Notes under the pieces: model-generated
What the model was told of the DNA's origin: nothing
Seen by the model: only the letters and a program-made list of their open reading frames with translations
Database searches by the model: none
Shown here: piece after piece, positions 37,486 to 45,675 of the stretch
Layout: the number at the start of each line of letters is the position of its first letter
Numbering within the stretch: the stretch's first letter is position 1
Position numbers and translations under genes: made by a program
Source: Belliella calami
GTDB taxonomy: Bacteria > Bacteroidota > Bacteroidia > Cytophagales > Cyclobacteriaceae
Assembly (NCBI RefSeq): GCF_022549695.1
Contig: NZ_JAKZGS010000002.1
Location: 332,576 to 396,575, forward strand
Reading direction: 5' to 3'
Length of the DNA: 64,000 nt

Positions 37486-38361
37486 GTGAGAATAAGATTA
37501 ATATTTTCGTTAAAGAACAAAGGTGCTTATTTACCATTTCACCACCAGTACATTCTGGCGCAATTTCTCAAAGGTCTCATCGTAAAAGGTGGACGTGAGG
37601 AGTTTTTCAACTACAATTACTTCAACTTCTCTGGTCTAAAAGGACAGACCAAAGTTAGTAGAAGCGGATTACATTATTACTCGAGCTTAGTCACTCTAGT
37701 GCTTTCATCACCCAATGAAGAATTTATTGACTATCTACTTGAGCAAGTATTTGCAACTCCGAAAATTGAGCTTGGAAATCTTGTTATCTCTCCTGAATAC
37801 ACGGAGCAAGAGACAGAGCCAGAATTAGAGACTTCGAACAAGTTCGTTTGTATCTCTCCTTTGGTATTATTGACACCATCATTCAATGATGAGTCAGGTA
37901 AAAGATTTATCAATCCAGATTCAGATGAATTCTCTGATTTGCTTTATGAATCTACCTTGACCAGAATGGAAAGATCAGGTTGGTATTCCCAGGAGCAGAT
38001 GGAATCATTCTACAAGTTTCAAGTCGTGCCTGACATGAATTATGTAAATAAGCTAAGAGAACAGCAAAAGAAATTTGCTAGAATCTATTCTGTTTACGAC
38101 ATGGATGTGAAATATGAAGTTAGAGGATATACACTTCCTTTCACTTTGTATGCGGCTCCAGAAGTACAGGATTTCGTGTTCAAATGTGGATTGGGTGCAT
38201 TTACCCACAAAGGCTTCGGGATGCTAGACTTAGCAAACCACGGTCATAACCAAAGAACCGAACCTTACAAATTCAAGAGAGAAGGATTTATTCCTTACAA
38301 AGCTCAAGAAAGAGTGAAACCTCAAGAAGGCGAAGGAGAACAAGGAACCGAAGAAGCTTAA
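37486..38361 (+). CDS. Orphan Cas6-family endoribonuclease-like protein
   Basis: A 291-residue RAMP protein of the Cas6 type, starting at GTG. The N-terminal strand MRIRLIFSLKNKGAYLPFHH then the QYILAQFLKGLI helix matches the Cas6 start, and the G-rich loop near the end, CGLGAFTHKGFGMLDL (G235-x-G237 to G243-x-G245), is the family hallmark. His19 and His20 are candidate catalytic residues. Cas6 normally cuts CRISPR precursor RNA at repeats. Here there is no CRISPR array and no other cas gene in the window; ychF precedes and a T9SS protein follows. The C-terminus is acidic. Its RNA target is therefore unknown. Confidence 0.82.
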   Translation: MRIRLIFSLKNKGAYLPFHHQYILAQFLKGLIVKGGREEFFNYNYFNFSGLKGQTKVSRSGLHYYSSLVTLVLSSPNEEFIDYLLEQVFATPKIELGNLVISPEYTEQETEPELETSNKFVCISPLVLLTPSFNDESGKRFINPDSDEFSDLLYESTLTRMERSGWYSQEQMESFYKFQVVPDMNYVNKLREQQKKFARIYSVYDMDVKYEVRGYTLPFTLYAAPEVQDFVFKCGLGAFTHKGFGMLDLANHGHNQRTEPYKFKREGFIPYKAQERVKPQEGEGEQGTEEA

Positions 38362-38372
38362 TTGCTAACTTA

Positions 38373-38406
38373 AATAGCCCAATCAATCGATTGGGCTATT
38401 TTTTTT
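38373..38406 (+). terminator. Terminator after the Cas6-like gene
   Basis: A 12-bp perfect stem (aatagcccaatc with gattgggctatt), a 4-nt loop, then a T8 run. It shows that the Cas6-like gene is a single-gene unit. Confidence 0.93.
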
Positions 38407-38482
38407 GGTTGAGTTAAAAAAAACGCAATAATGAATTCAATTTTAAAACTTTTTCCTCACTTCTAAAACTTGAATCTTCAAT

Positions 38483-39751
38483 TTAAAGTCTCCTTTTATT
38501 AGGGTTGAGGTTGATGTATCCTACCAATTCATCATACCTAGAGCCCAAATCCCTGAAATAAACAAAGATCTCATATTCGTTTTCAGTTTCAAAATGATCA
38601 CCTTCTATAGCTGACATGTTCCACCCATCCTCTGTCAAGTATCCAAATTGATAATCATACCATCCTTGTTTTAATAATAAAGTTGTCTGATAGGTTTTTG
38701 TCTTTGAGTTCAGTACCATTTTGGCATCTGGATGAAAACCCCAGTTTGTCAGACTCCCGATTAGATACGGGGTTTCTTTTATCCCTTCAGAAGCTAGGTT
38801 GAACGTAGCCAAAATATATTCTCCTTCCAGGTCATGGTTTTGTCTCTCAAAATTAAAAATGGCATATTGGCCGTTTAGATCCATGTATTGGGAATATACA
38901 GCGGTCGGCCTTGCCTTCTCTGTCAACACCTCTGCAAATACAGCGTCCTCTTCCATTTCAATTTTGGCTACATTATTCCCTCTTGCTCGGACATAGCGTA
39001 GATCTACAAACCTAAATTCATTTCCAGCAAAAAAAGCATTTGTCCCATCGAAAAGCTGATACTCTACTGACTTCAAATCCTCTCGAACCATAGTCGGAAC
39101 AAGGTCTGTCTTTACATTATCCCATCTTTGATTTTGACGAATTAGCACTTTTAGGCTATTTCTTGGATCCAAGACTTCCCGTGCCTTATAGTTTATATTC
39201 AAATTGATTTGCTGTTGTTCCCTCCTAAATTCCGTTTGACTAGGTGGTACTACCTTTGCCCCTATTTGTATTGAGTTATCAAAAACCATAAACCTTTTTG
39301 TAATGATTGTTTGGTTTTTATCCCTTGCTCTGTAGACTTGGACAACATAATTTCCACTTTTTGTAACTCTAGGCAAGACAAAATTGAAGTGAATATAAGG
39401 GATCCTAGTATCTATGGAATAGTTGTAATCGTTGACATTAAACTCATTAAATTGATCTAAATAATCATTCTCCTTCAAATCAGAAGGTGTCCAGTCCATA
39501 TCACAATGTATAATCCTAGCTGAATACATATCGGGATCATATGCAATATCATCGAACGACAACAATAAAGGTGTAGCTGCTTGCAATGAAATGGAAGGTG
39601 AACTCATTTGACTACCAAAGTCTTGTGTTTGTGGAAAAAGCCTCACCGATTGAATATTTTCTTCGAATACTTTATCAACCAACACATCTTGTGCTATAGC
39701 TTGTGAGATTGAAATAATTAAAAAAGTGAATAGTAGAATTTTTTTTGACAT
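38483..39751 (-). CDS. Type IX secretion system plug protein (DUF5103)
   Basis: A 422-residue secreted protein (signal peptide KKILLFTFLIISISQAIAQ). It shows the family's DMDWTPSDLKENDYLDQFNEF and PYIHFNFVLPRVTKSGNYVVQVYR segments and the C-terminal GWYDYQFGYLTEDG. In the Flavobacterium T9SS the Plug closes the periplasmic side of the SprA channel. Its presence means that the cell has a T9SS. Other T9SS genes are not in the window. It is convergent with the Cas6-like gene. Confidence 0.87.
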   Translation of the reverse strand: MSKKILLFTFLIISISQAIAQDVLVDKVFEENIQSVRLFPQTQDFGSQMSSPSISLQAATPLLLSFDDIAYDPDMYSARIIHCDMDWTPSDLKENDYLDQFNEFNVNDYNYSIDTRIPYIHFNFVLPRVTKSGNYVVQVYRARDKNQTIITKRFMVFDNSIQIGAKVVPPSQTEFRREQQQINLNINYKAREVLDPRNSLKVLIRQNQRWDNVKTDLVPTMVREDLKSVEYQLFDGTNAFFAGNEFRFVDLRYVRARGNNVAKIEMEEDAVFAEVLTEKARPTAVYSQYMDLNGQYAIFNFERQNHDLEGEYILATFNLASEGIKETPYLIGSLTNWGFHPDAKMVLNSKTKTYQTTLLLKQGWYDYQFGYLTEDGWNMSAIEGDHFETENEYEIFVYFRDLGSRYDELVGYINLNPNKRRL

Positions 39752-39876
39752 CTTCTGTTGATTTAAATTAATCTTCTGATTAGATCTTTTTTACAGTCTT
39801 ATCCAATGTAAACATTTGTTTGTTTCTTAACAAAAATCAGGAAACTGAAATAATTGTAAAGAATTAAACGAAAAAT

Positions 39877-39908
39877 AATGCCAAACTCCAAAAAAGGAAT
39901 TTGGCATT
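39877..39908 (-). terminator. Probable terminator after the ABC-F gene
   Basis: The inverted repeat aatgccaaa / tttggcatt with a 14-nt loop is followed on the minus strand by atttttcgttt, 66 bases after the ABC-F stop. Confidence 0.6.
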
Positions 39909-39973
39909 CAATAAAGTTATCGATTTCGCTTAATTCTCGGCTCAATGCAATGATTTAATTTGAAAGATTTCGA

Positions 39974-41902
39974 TTAGGATACTTGCTCTTGAAGATCTTC
40001 TATAGCTTCAACCAAATTTTCCCATTCTTTATTTTGAGAAGCTTCTTTTGATTTTAGATTTGTATAATCCTGATTCAACTTCTCTAATCTTTCTATATCC
40101 GAATAAACTTCTGGTTTGGCCATTTCTGCTTCCATTGCAGATTTCATAGCTTCAAGTTTAGAAATTTCAAGTTCGATTTTCTCCAATTCTTGTTCTTTTT
40201 TCTTCAATTCCTTTTTCAGTAGATTAGATTCAGGGCTACTGACTTCACGTTTCTTTGGCTCGACCTTTGGAGCATCAACTTTCACTTGTTTTGGTAAGCT
40301 TGTTACTTCCTGCTTTGCTTTCCAGTCCACATATTCTTGATATGTGCCTAAATACTCTTTTATTTCATGATTCTCAATGTACCAAATCTTGTTTGCCACA
40401 CCTTTTATAAAATGTCTATCGTGGGAAACAGTAATAAAAGTCCCCTCGTATTGCTCCAAAGCTTGGATCAATATATTTACAGATTGCATGTCCAGGTGGT
40501 TGGTAGGCTCATCAAGAAGAAGAAAGTTCGCTTCTGAAATTAAGGTTTTTGCTAGCGCTACCCTTGATTTTTCGCCACCTGACAGAACCTTGATTTTTTT
40601 AAAAACATCATCATTTGAAAACAGAAAGCAACCCAAAACACCTCTTAACTCTTGTTCTGTCTTCTTTGAGCCTGCTTGCCCCATCTCTTGAAGAATTTCA
40701 TTATTGACATTCAAAGCCTCCAATTGATGCTGTGCATAAAAAGACTTGATCACATTGAAACCGTGTTCCCTTTTGCCTTCTATCGGTTCGGTACCATCCA
40801 CAATTCTTAACAAAGTGGACTTTCCTTTTCCGTTGGCTCCTATCAATGCTATTTTATCACCTCTCTCAATTCTTGCTGTAGAATTTTTCAAAATGACTAG
40901 ATCTCCATAAGACTTTGAGACATTCTCCAAAGAGACTAATTCCCTACCTGATTTTTGTGAAAACTTAAATTTGAAATTAACAGAAATATTATCATCAACC
41001 ACTTCATTTACCCTATCCAATCGATCCAGTGCTTTGACACGGGATTGTACCTGATTGGACTTTGTGGCTTTGGCACGGAAACGCTCTATGAACTTTTCCG
41101 TCTGCTTGATCATTTGCTGTTGATTTTCGTAAGCATTTTGCTGGATTTCCATTCTTTCCTTCTTTTCCTCTTTGTAGAAAGAATAATTTCCAGAATAAAG
41201 TGTCAAACTACCATGCGAAACCTCAACGGTGGATTCTATACAATTATCTAAAAAATCTTGATCGTGAGATACAACAATAACAGCACCCTCGTAGGTTTTT
41301 AAATAATTTTCTACCCATTGAATAGAAGGTAAATCCAAGTGGTTGGTAGGTTCATCAAGCATCAATAGAGAAGGCTTTTCCAAAAGAAGCTTAGCGAGCA
41401 TCACACGCATTCTCCAACCTCCGGAGAAAGTCTTTAGTGGTCTCTGCAAATCCTTTGTATTGAAACCTATCCCTTCTAGTACTTCCTCTGCCTTTGCTTT
41501 GATTGTGTAGCCTTCATTGGCTTCAAATTGATCCTGAAGCTTAGCCAGCCTATTGATTATCTCGTCAGAATAATCTGTTTCCATGAGCTTTAGAACAGCA
41601 TCAATTTCCTCTTGTAACTTTAAAGTATCTTTAAATGCTTCCAAAGCAACATCCAAAATCGAGTCTTCAGATTGGTAAGAAAGCAGATCTTGGTTCAAAA
41701 ATCCAATGCTACAATCTTTAGATTTTTGAATATCCCCCGAAGAAGGTTGATAGTCGCCATTGATGATTTTTAACAAAGTTGACTTGCCAGTCCCATTGAG
41801 ACCAACTAGTCCTATTTTGTCTTTTGGTTTTATATGTAGAGAAGCATTCTCATAAAGTGCCCTGCCTCCGATGAAATACGAAAGATTATTGATAGATAAC
41901 AT
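39974..41902 (-). CDS. ABC-F family ATPase (ribosome-associated)
   Basis: A 642-residue soluble protein with two ABC cassettes and no membrane domain. First cassette: Walker A GLNGTGKST (34-42) and signature FSGGWRMRV; second: GANGKGKST and LSGGEKSRV. Between them is a long charged linker (KEEKKERMEIQQNAYENQQQ) that fits the P-site tRNA interaction motif, and the C-terminus is a coiled coil (ELKKKEQELEKIELEISKLE). ABC-F proteins act on stalled or drug-bound ribosomes. Which subfamily (Uup, YheS or a resistance type) cannot be settled by eye. Confidence 0.93.
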   Translation of the reverse strand: MLSINNLSYFIGGRALYENASLHIKPKDKIGLVGLNGTGKSTLLKIINGDYQPSSGDIQKSKDCSIGFLNQDLLSYQSEDSILDVALEAFKDTLKLQEEIDAVLKLMETDYSDEIINRLAKLQDQFEANEGYTIKAKAEEVLEGIGFNTKDLQRPLKTFSGGWRMRVMLAKLLLEKPSLLMLDEPTNHLDLPSIQWVENYLKTYEGAVIVVSHDQDFLDNCIESTVEVSHGSLTLYSGNYSFYKEEKKERMEIQQNAYENQQQMIKQTEKFIERFRAKATKSNQVQSRVKALDRLDRVNEVVDDNISVNFKFKFSQKSGRELVSLENVSKSYGDLVILKNSTARIERGDKIALIGANGKGKSTLLRIVDGTEPIEGKREHGFNVIKSFYAQHQLEALNVNNEILQEMGQAGSKKTEQELRGVLGCFLFSNDDVFKKIKVLSGGEKSRVALAKTLISEANFLLLDEPTNHLDMQSVNILIQALEQYEGTFITVSHDRHFIKGVANKIWYIENHEIKEYLGTYQEYVDWKAKQEVTSLPKQVKVDAPKVEPKKREVSSPESNLLKKELKKKEQELEKIELEISKLEAMKSAMEAEMAKPEVYSDIERLEKLNQDYTNLKSKEASQNKEWENLVEAIEDLQEQVS

Positions 41903-41996
41903 GGCGCAAAAATAGGCAATCTACCATTGATATAGAAAGATGCTGTAAAATTTAAAGAAAATGATGATATTTATTACTTATGTAAATCAATTAACC

Positions 41997-43118
41997 ATGC
42001 TCAAAAACATCCTTCTCTTACTTGCTATGATGATTTCCATAGCTTGCAATGGTCAAAATAAAAATAATTATATCCAATTAGAAACCATAAAACTCCCTCC
42101 AAATTTTGAGATTTCGGTATGGGCAGAGGATGTTCCTAATGCAAGGTCCCTAGCTTTGGGTGATAATGGAACCGTATTCGTAGGAAATAGACAGGGAGAC
42201 AAAGTATATGCACTCAGGGATAATAACAAAGATGGAAAGGCCGATGAAAAATTTATCTTAGCAGAAGGACTCAGAATGCCAAATGGGGTTGCTTTCAAAG
42301 ATGGTCATTTATATGTGGCAGAAGTCAGCAAAATCCATCGCTTCAAAGACATTGAAAAAAAACTATCGAACCCAAGTTCAGAGGTGATTTTTGATCAGTT
42401 TCCTGACAAAGCACATCATGGATGGAAATTCATCGCATTTGGGCCTGATGGAAAATTATATGTCCCTATTGGAGCACCATGTAACATTTGTGAACCTGAA
42501 GAAATATTTGCCAGCATCACAAGAATAGATGTGAATTCAGCTTCCATCAAGCCAGAGATATTTGCAAAAGGTGTTCGTAATTCGGTAGGTTTTGATTGGC
42601 ATCCTGTCACGAAAGAATTATGGTTTACAGACAATGGGCGTGATATGATGGGTGATGACATCCCTGATTGCGAGCTTAACCATGCTCCGCAAAAAGGAAT
42701 GCACTTTGGCTATCCATATTGGCATGCAGGAGATGTCAAAGATCCTGAATTTGGAAATAAAGGGAAAGAAAAAAATGCTTATACTGCACCTTCTGCAAAG
42801 CTAGGTGCACATACTGCTCCTTTGGGAATGCGCTTTTACACTGGCTCTCAATTTCCTGAAAAATTCAGAAATAATATCATCGTAGCCAAACATGGATCTT
42901 GGAACAGAAGCAAGAAAGTAGGATATCAGCTGACAAACATTACAGTAGATAAGCAAAACAAAGTCACAAAAGAAGAAGTATTTGCTGAAGGTTGGCTGGA
43001 TAAAGATTCCCAAGAAGTCTGGGGAAGACCGGTGGATGTGCTTCAACTCGCTGATGGAAGCATCTTGGTGTCTGATGACATGTCTAATTGTATCTATAGG
43101 ATCAGTTATAAGAAGTGA
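41997..43118 (+). CDS. PQQ-dependent sugar dehydrogenase-like lipoprotein (sorbosone type)
   Basis: A 373-residue lipoprotein; ISIAC at the end of the N-terminal hydrophobic core is a lipobox, which selects the ATG at 41997. The mature chain is a six-bladed propeller: ARSLALGDNGTVFVGNRQGDKVYAL, HHGWKFIAFGPDGKLYVPIGAPCNICEP and WFTDNGRDMMGDDIPDCELN are landmarks of the sorbosone/glucose dehydrogenase group. The cofactor residue pattern is consistent with PQQ. Whether it oxidises sugars in this cell is unknown. Confidence 0.88.
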   Translation: MLKNILLLLAMMISIACNGQNKNNYIQLETIKLPPNFEISVWAEDVPNARSLALGDNGTVFVGNRQGDKVYALRDNNKDGKADEKFILAEGLRMPNGVAFKDGHLYVAEVSKIHRFKDIEKKLSNPSSEVIFDQFPDKAHHGWKFIAFGPDGKLYVPIGAPCNICEPEEIFASITRIDVNSASIKPEIFAKGVRNSVGFDWHPVTKELWFTDNGRDMMGDDIPDCELNHAPQKGMHFGYPYWHAGDVKDPEFGNKGKEKNAYTAPSAKLGAHTAPLGMRFYTGSQFPEKFRNNIIVAKHGSWNRSKKVGYQLTNITVDKQNKVTKEEVFAEGWLDKDSQEVWGRPVDVLQLADGSILVSDDMSNCIYRISYKK

Positions 43119-43540
43119 TGATTTTAGAATGTAGATTGAAGAATTAAGATTTAGAACGACAATGATTTCTTGATAGAAAGCTATCAGTAAATTAGGTTAT
43201 TGAGGGATTAGGATGTGAGATATGGGAAATGAGAGGAATCTCTGACAAGAAGCAAGAGAGACGAGAAGCGAGAGTCAGAGAATCGAGAGGCAAAAGACAC
43301 GTGTTTGAGACAAGAGTGTGAAACGAGAAGCAAGAACCGGGAACATGCCCTAGGGGGGCTTATGATCCAAGCATCGGGTCATGACCCGATGTCTAAAAAG
43401 AATTCAATTATGTTTGCCCTGAAAAGCCTGTCTCGCGTCCTTATCGGGAGGCAATTGAATGGCTAGCGGAAGTACATAGAAATCAATAAAAAAAGTATCA
43501 AGTAATTTCAGGAGGTAATACTAACAAAAATTAAAAAAAT
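43119..43540 (+). repeat. Purine-rich low-complexity gap with a 20-bp palindrome
   Basis: The 422-bp gap has three parts. From about 43215 to 43340 it is a G/A-rich imperfect direct repeat (gacgagaagcgagag, gacaagaagcaagag, aacgagaagcaagaac). At 43372-43391 there is a perfect 20-bp palindrome (catcgggtca/tgacccgatg). Around 43430-43460 is a GC-richer patch. None of it codes. AGGAGGT at 43511-43517 lies 24 bp before the next ATG, too far for a Shine-Dalgarno site. Composition is unlike the neighbouring genes. Confidence 0.6.
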
Positions 43541-44095
43541 ATGGACAATAGAAACGTCAAAATACTCAGAAAGAAGCCTTTTGATAAAAAATATGATTTT
43601 TTTTCTTTGGATGAAAACGTTAGAGTTTGTTCAAAATGCAAAACTACAGTTGTTGAGTTTACCAATTTGTCCAATGAAGAAATTTTTATCCATATCAAAG
43701 CTAGTAATCAAGAGGTTTGTGAAAGATTATGCAAACATCAAAACAATCTTTTTTATGATGTGTTAAGGACTTACAGACATTCTCTAACTTTTATAATTTT
43801 AGCAGGATTTTTTTTGTTTGCGGGATCTGAAAAATCAATTGCAAAAAATCAATTTACGCATACCAATAGTGTCATAATAAATCAGAGCTATGACAATTTA
43901 GAATTTCAAGTACTTAAAAATAACAATACGGAAAGTCAAATTCAAGGTATAGTTGTAGATAGCCATTCAAAAAAACCCCTTCAAGGTGTAGCTATACTAA
44001 TTCAAAAATCTGTTGTTGGAACTGTTACTAGTAAAAATGGGGAATTTAATCTAGCTGTTCCTGATCAATTTAATAAAAAGAAAGTAAAGAGATAA
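43541..44095 (+). CDS. Truncated paralogue of the next gene (cysteine-poor N-terminus, TM, regulatory-like domain)
   Basis: A 184-residue product closely similar to the first part of the next protein: CSKCKTTVVEFTNLSNEEI matches CSKCKTTVLDFTNLSNEEI, then a single hydrophobic segment (LTFIILAGFFLFAG) and a carboxypeptidase-regulatory-like beta domain (GIVVDSHSKKPLQGVAI). The first conserved Cys (NPCDKKW in the paralogue) is Phe here (KPFDKKY). It ends at TAA (44093-44095). The same frame goes on as RFLGCD, which matches RFIGYE of the paralogue, so the stop is a nonsense change. It is a decaying or shortened duplicate. Confidence 0.75.
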   Translation: MDNRNVKILRKKPFDKKYDFFSLDENVRVCSKCKTTVVEFTNLSNEEIFIHIKASNQEVCERLCKHQNNLFYDVLRTYRHSLTFIILAGFFLFAGSEKSIAKNQFTHTNSVIINQSYDNLEFQVLKNNNTESQIQGIVVDSHSKKPLQGVAILIQKSVVGTVTSKNGEFNLAVPDQFNKKKVKR

Positions 44096-44128
44096 AGATT
44101 TTTAGGATGTGACAAAAATTCAATAATT

Positions 44129-44854
44129 ATGGCCAATAAAAATCTAAAAATATCAATTAAGAACCCCTGTGATAAAAAATGGGATTCTCTTTCTATCAAT
44201 GAAAATGGTGGATTTTGTTCAAAATGTAAAACGACAGTACTCGATTTTACAAATTTATCGAATGAAGAAATTCTTCAATACATGAACAAAAGCAATCAAA
44301 AAGTTTGTGGGAAAATAAACAAACATCATAAAAGTCATCTTTTCGATACAGCGAGAACATATAAGCACTCTTTAGCATTTAAAGTAATAACAGGACTATT
44401 CCTATTTGCTGGGACTGATAAAATCAACGCCAAAAATCAAATTCCTCAAGATAAAAATTATACAATAGGACAGACTTCTCAAGAATTGCTCAGGATAGAT
44501 TTTCAAGTTCTAAAAAATAATAATTCAGAAAGCTTTATTTCAGGTAAAGTAATTGATGCAATTACAAGAGAGCCAATACCTGGAGCAGTGATTTTGCTTA
44601 AAAACACACAAGTAGGAACCACATCAAGTATTGAAGGAAAGTTTAAAATTGATATCCCAAATGACTTGAAAAGAAAAAAAAATGAAATAGAAGTTCGTTT
44701 CATTGGTTATGAAACTATTTCAATGAAATTTAAAAAAGATCAACTCCCAATATTTCAAGACTTTGAAATGGAGGAATCCAAAGAGGAATTGATTGGCGAG
44801 ATTATCATCATACAAAACAGAAAAAGATGGTGGCAGTTCTGGAAAAAAATATAA
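44129..44854 (+). CDS. Zinc-ribbon-like/TM/carboxypeptidase-regulatory-like membrane protein
   Basis: A 241-residue protein. The N-terminal cysteines (NPCDKKW...GGFCSKCKTTVLDFT, residues about 12-37) form a short Cys-rich module common in Bacteroidota membrane proteins. A single transmembrane helix (about 89-104, LAFKVITGLFLFAG) is followed by a CarboxypepD_reg-like beta-sandwich (GKVIDAITREPIPGAVILLKNTQVGTTSSIEGKF) and a basic C-terminal end (RKRWWQFWKK). Expected topology: Cys-rich part inside, beta domain outside. It shares its frame with the upstream truncated copy. Function unknown. Confidence 0.8.
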   Translation: MANKNLKISIKNPCDKKWDSLSINENGGFCSKCKTTVLDFTNLSNEEILQYMNKSNQKVCGKINKHHKSHLFDTARTYKHSLAFKVITGLFLFAGTDKINAKNQIPQDKNYTIGQTSQELLRIDFQVLKNNNSESFISGKVIDAITREPIPGAVILLKNTQVGTTSSIEGKFKIDIPNDLKRKKNEIEVRFIGYETISMKFKKDQLPIFQDFEMEESKEELIGEIIIIQNRKRWWQFWKKI

Positions 44855-44979
44855 ACTACTCTCCTACTAATTCCAATTATTACTCTATTTTCCTTCCAAA
44901 GTTACATTTTGGAATAGGGTTTGCACTTTTCTGAGTAGCACTATTGAAAAAACATTTGTTTAATCAATCAACTACTACC

Positions 44980-45621
44980 ATGAAAAAGTCAATAATGATT
45001 GGTCTCCTAAGTATAATTATGCTTTGGGGATGTTCACCCACCACTCAGGTTACCGCAAGTTGGAAAGCTGATGAAGCGAAAACGAATTACTCCAATATAT
45101 TTATAGCAGCATTGTCGGAAGATTTGCAAATACGGCAAAACCTAGAAAATGAATTTGCATCAAGGCTACAGAACCGTGCTGTTGTTACAACTAAAAGCTT
45201 GGACGTACTCTCTCCTGACTTCTTTGATTCGGGTGAACCAAGTAAGGATCAAATTCTAGAAGCAATGCAAACCAATAATTCTGAAGCTATTCTAACGATC
45301 ACATTGATCGATGTAGAAGAAGAAGAACGTTACGTTCAAGGTGGCCCTGTCGGTCCTGGGTTTGCTCCAATGGGCAGATTCGGTTATTATGGGAATTTTG
45401 GAGGATACTTTAATCACTGGCATGGTGCAGGATGGAATCAGGGATATTATACAACTGACAAAAAATATTTTATGGAAACAAATCTGTATGATTCAGAATC
45501 CCTAAAATTGCTTTGGTCCGCACAATCGAGAACATTGAATCCTGACGATATCAGTGGATTTGCTAGAGAATATGTGGATGCATTGAAAAAAGAATTAAGA
45601 AAAGAAGGATTAGTGAATTAA
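44980..45621 (+). CDS. DUF4136-like lipoprotein
   Basis: A 213-residue lipoprotein (LWGC lipobox), with the start at 44980 since the longer frame begins at TTG. The body has the DUF4136 layout: TTQVTASWKADE near the start, a region with EAILTITLIDVEEEE, a Gly/Tyr-rich loop (GRFGYYGNFGGYFNHWHGAG) and a final helix. Members are small envelope lipoproteins of unknown role. It ends at a terminator shared with the convergent ABC1-kinase gene. Confidence 0.8.
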   Translation: MKKSIMIGLLSIIMLWGCSPTTQVTASWKADEAKTNYSNIFIAALSEDLQIRQNLENEFASRLQNRAVVTTKSLDVLSPDFFDSGEPSKDQILEAMQTNNSEAILTITLIDVEEEERYVQGGPVGPGFAPMGRFGYYGNFGGYFNHWHGAGWNQGYYTTDKKYFMETNLYDSESLKLLWSAQSRTLNPDDISGFAREYVDALKKELRKEGLVN

Positions 45622-45656
45622 AAAAGGCGGCCTAAAATGGTCGCCTTTTATTTTTA
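45622..45656. terminator. Bidirectional terminator between the DUF4136 and ABC1 kinase genes
   Basis: The stem aaaaggcggcc / ggtcgcctttt (one G-T) with a 6-nt loop has an A run on one side and a T run on the other, so it can serve both convergent genes. Confidence 0.8.
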
Positions 45657-45675
45657 AATTCCAATATTCAAATTT

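Noticed and set aside
37378-38482. CRISPR array next to the Cas6-like gene
   Set aside because: No direct repeats with regular spacers were seen around the gene or in the rest of the window.
43511-43517. AGGAGGT as a Shine-Dalgarno sequence for the next gene
   Set aside because: It is 24 bp from the ATG, too far to pair usefully; other genes in the window do not use such sites.
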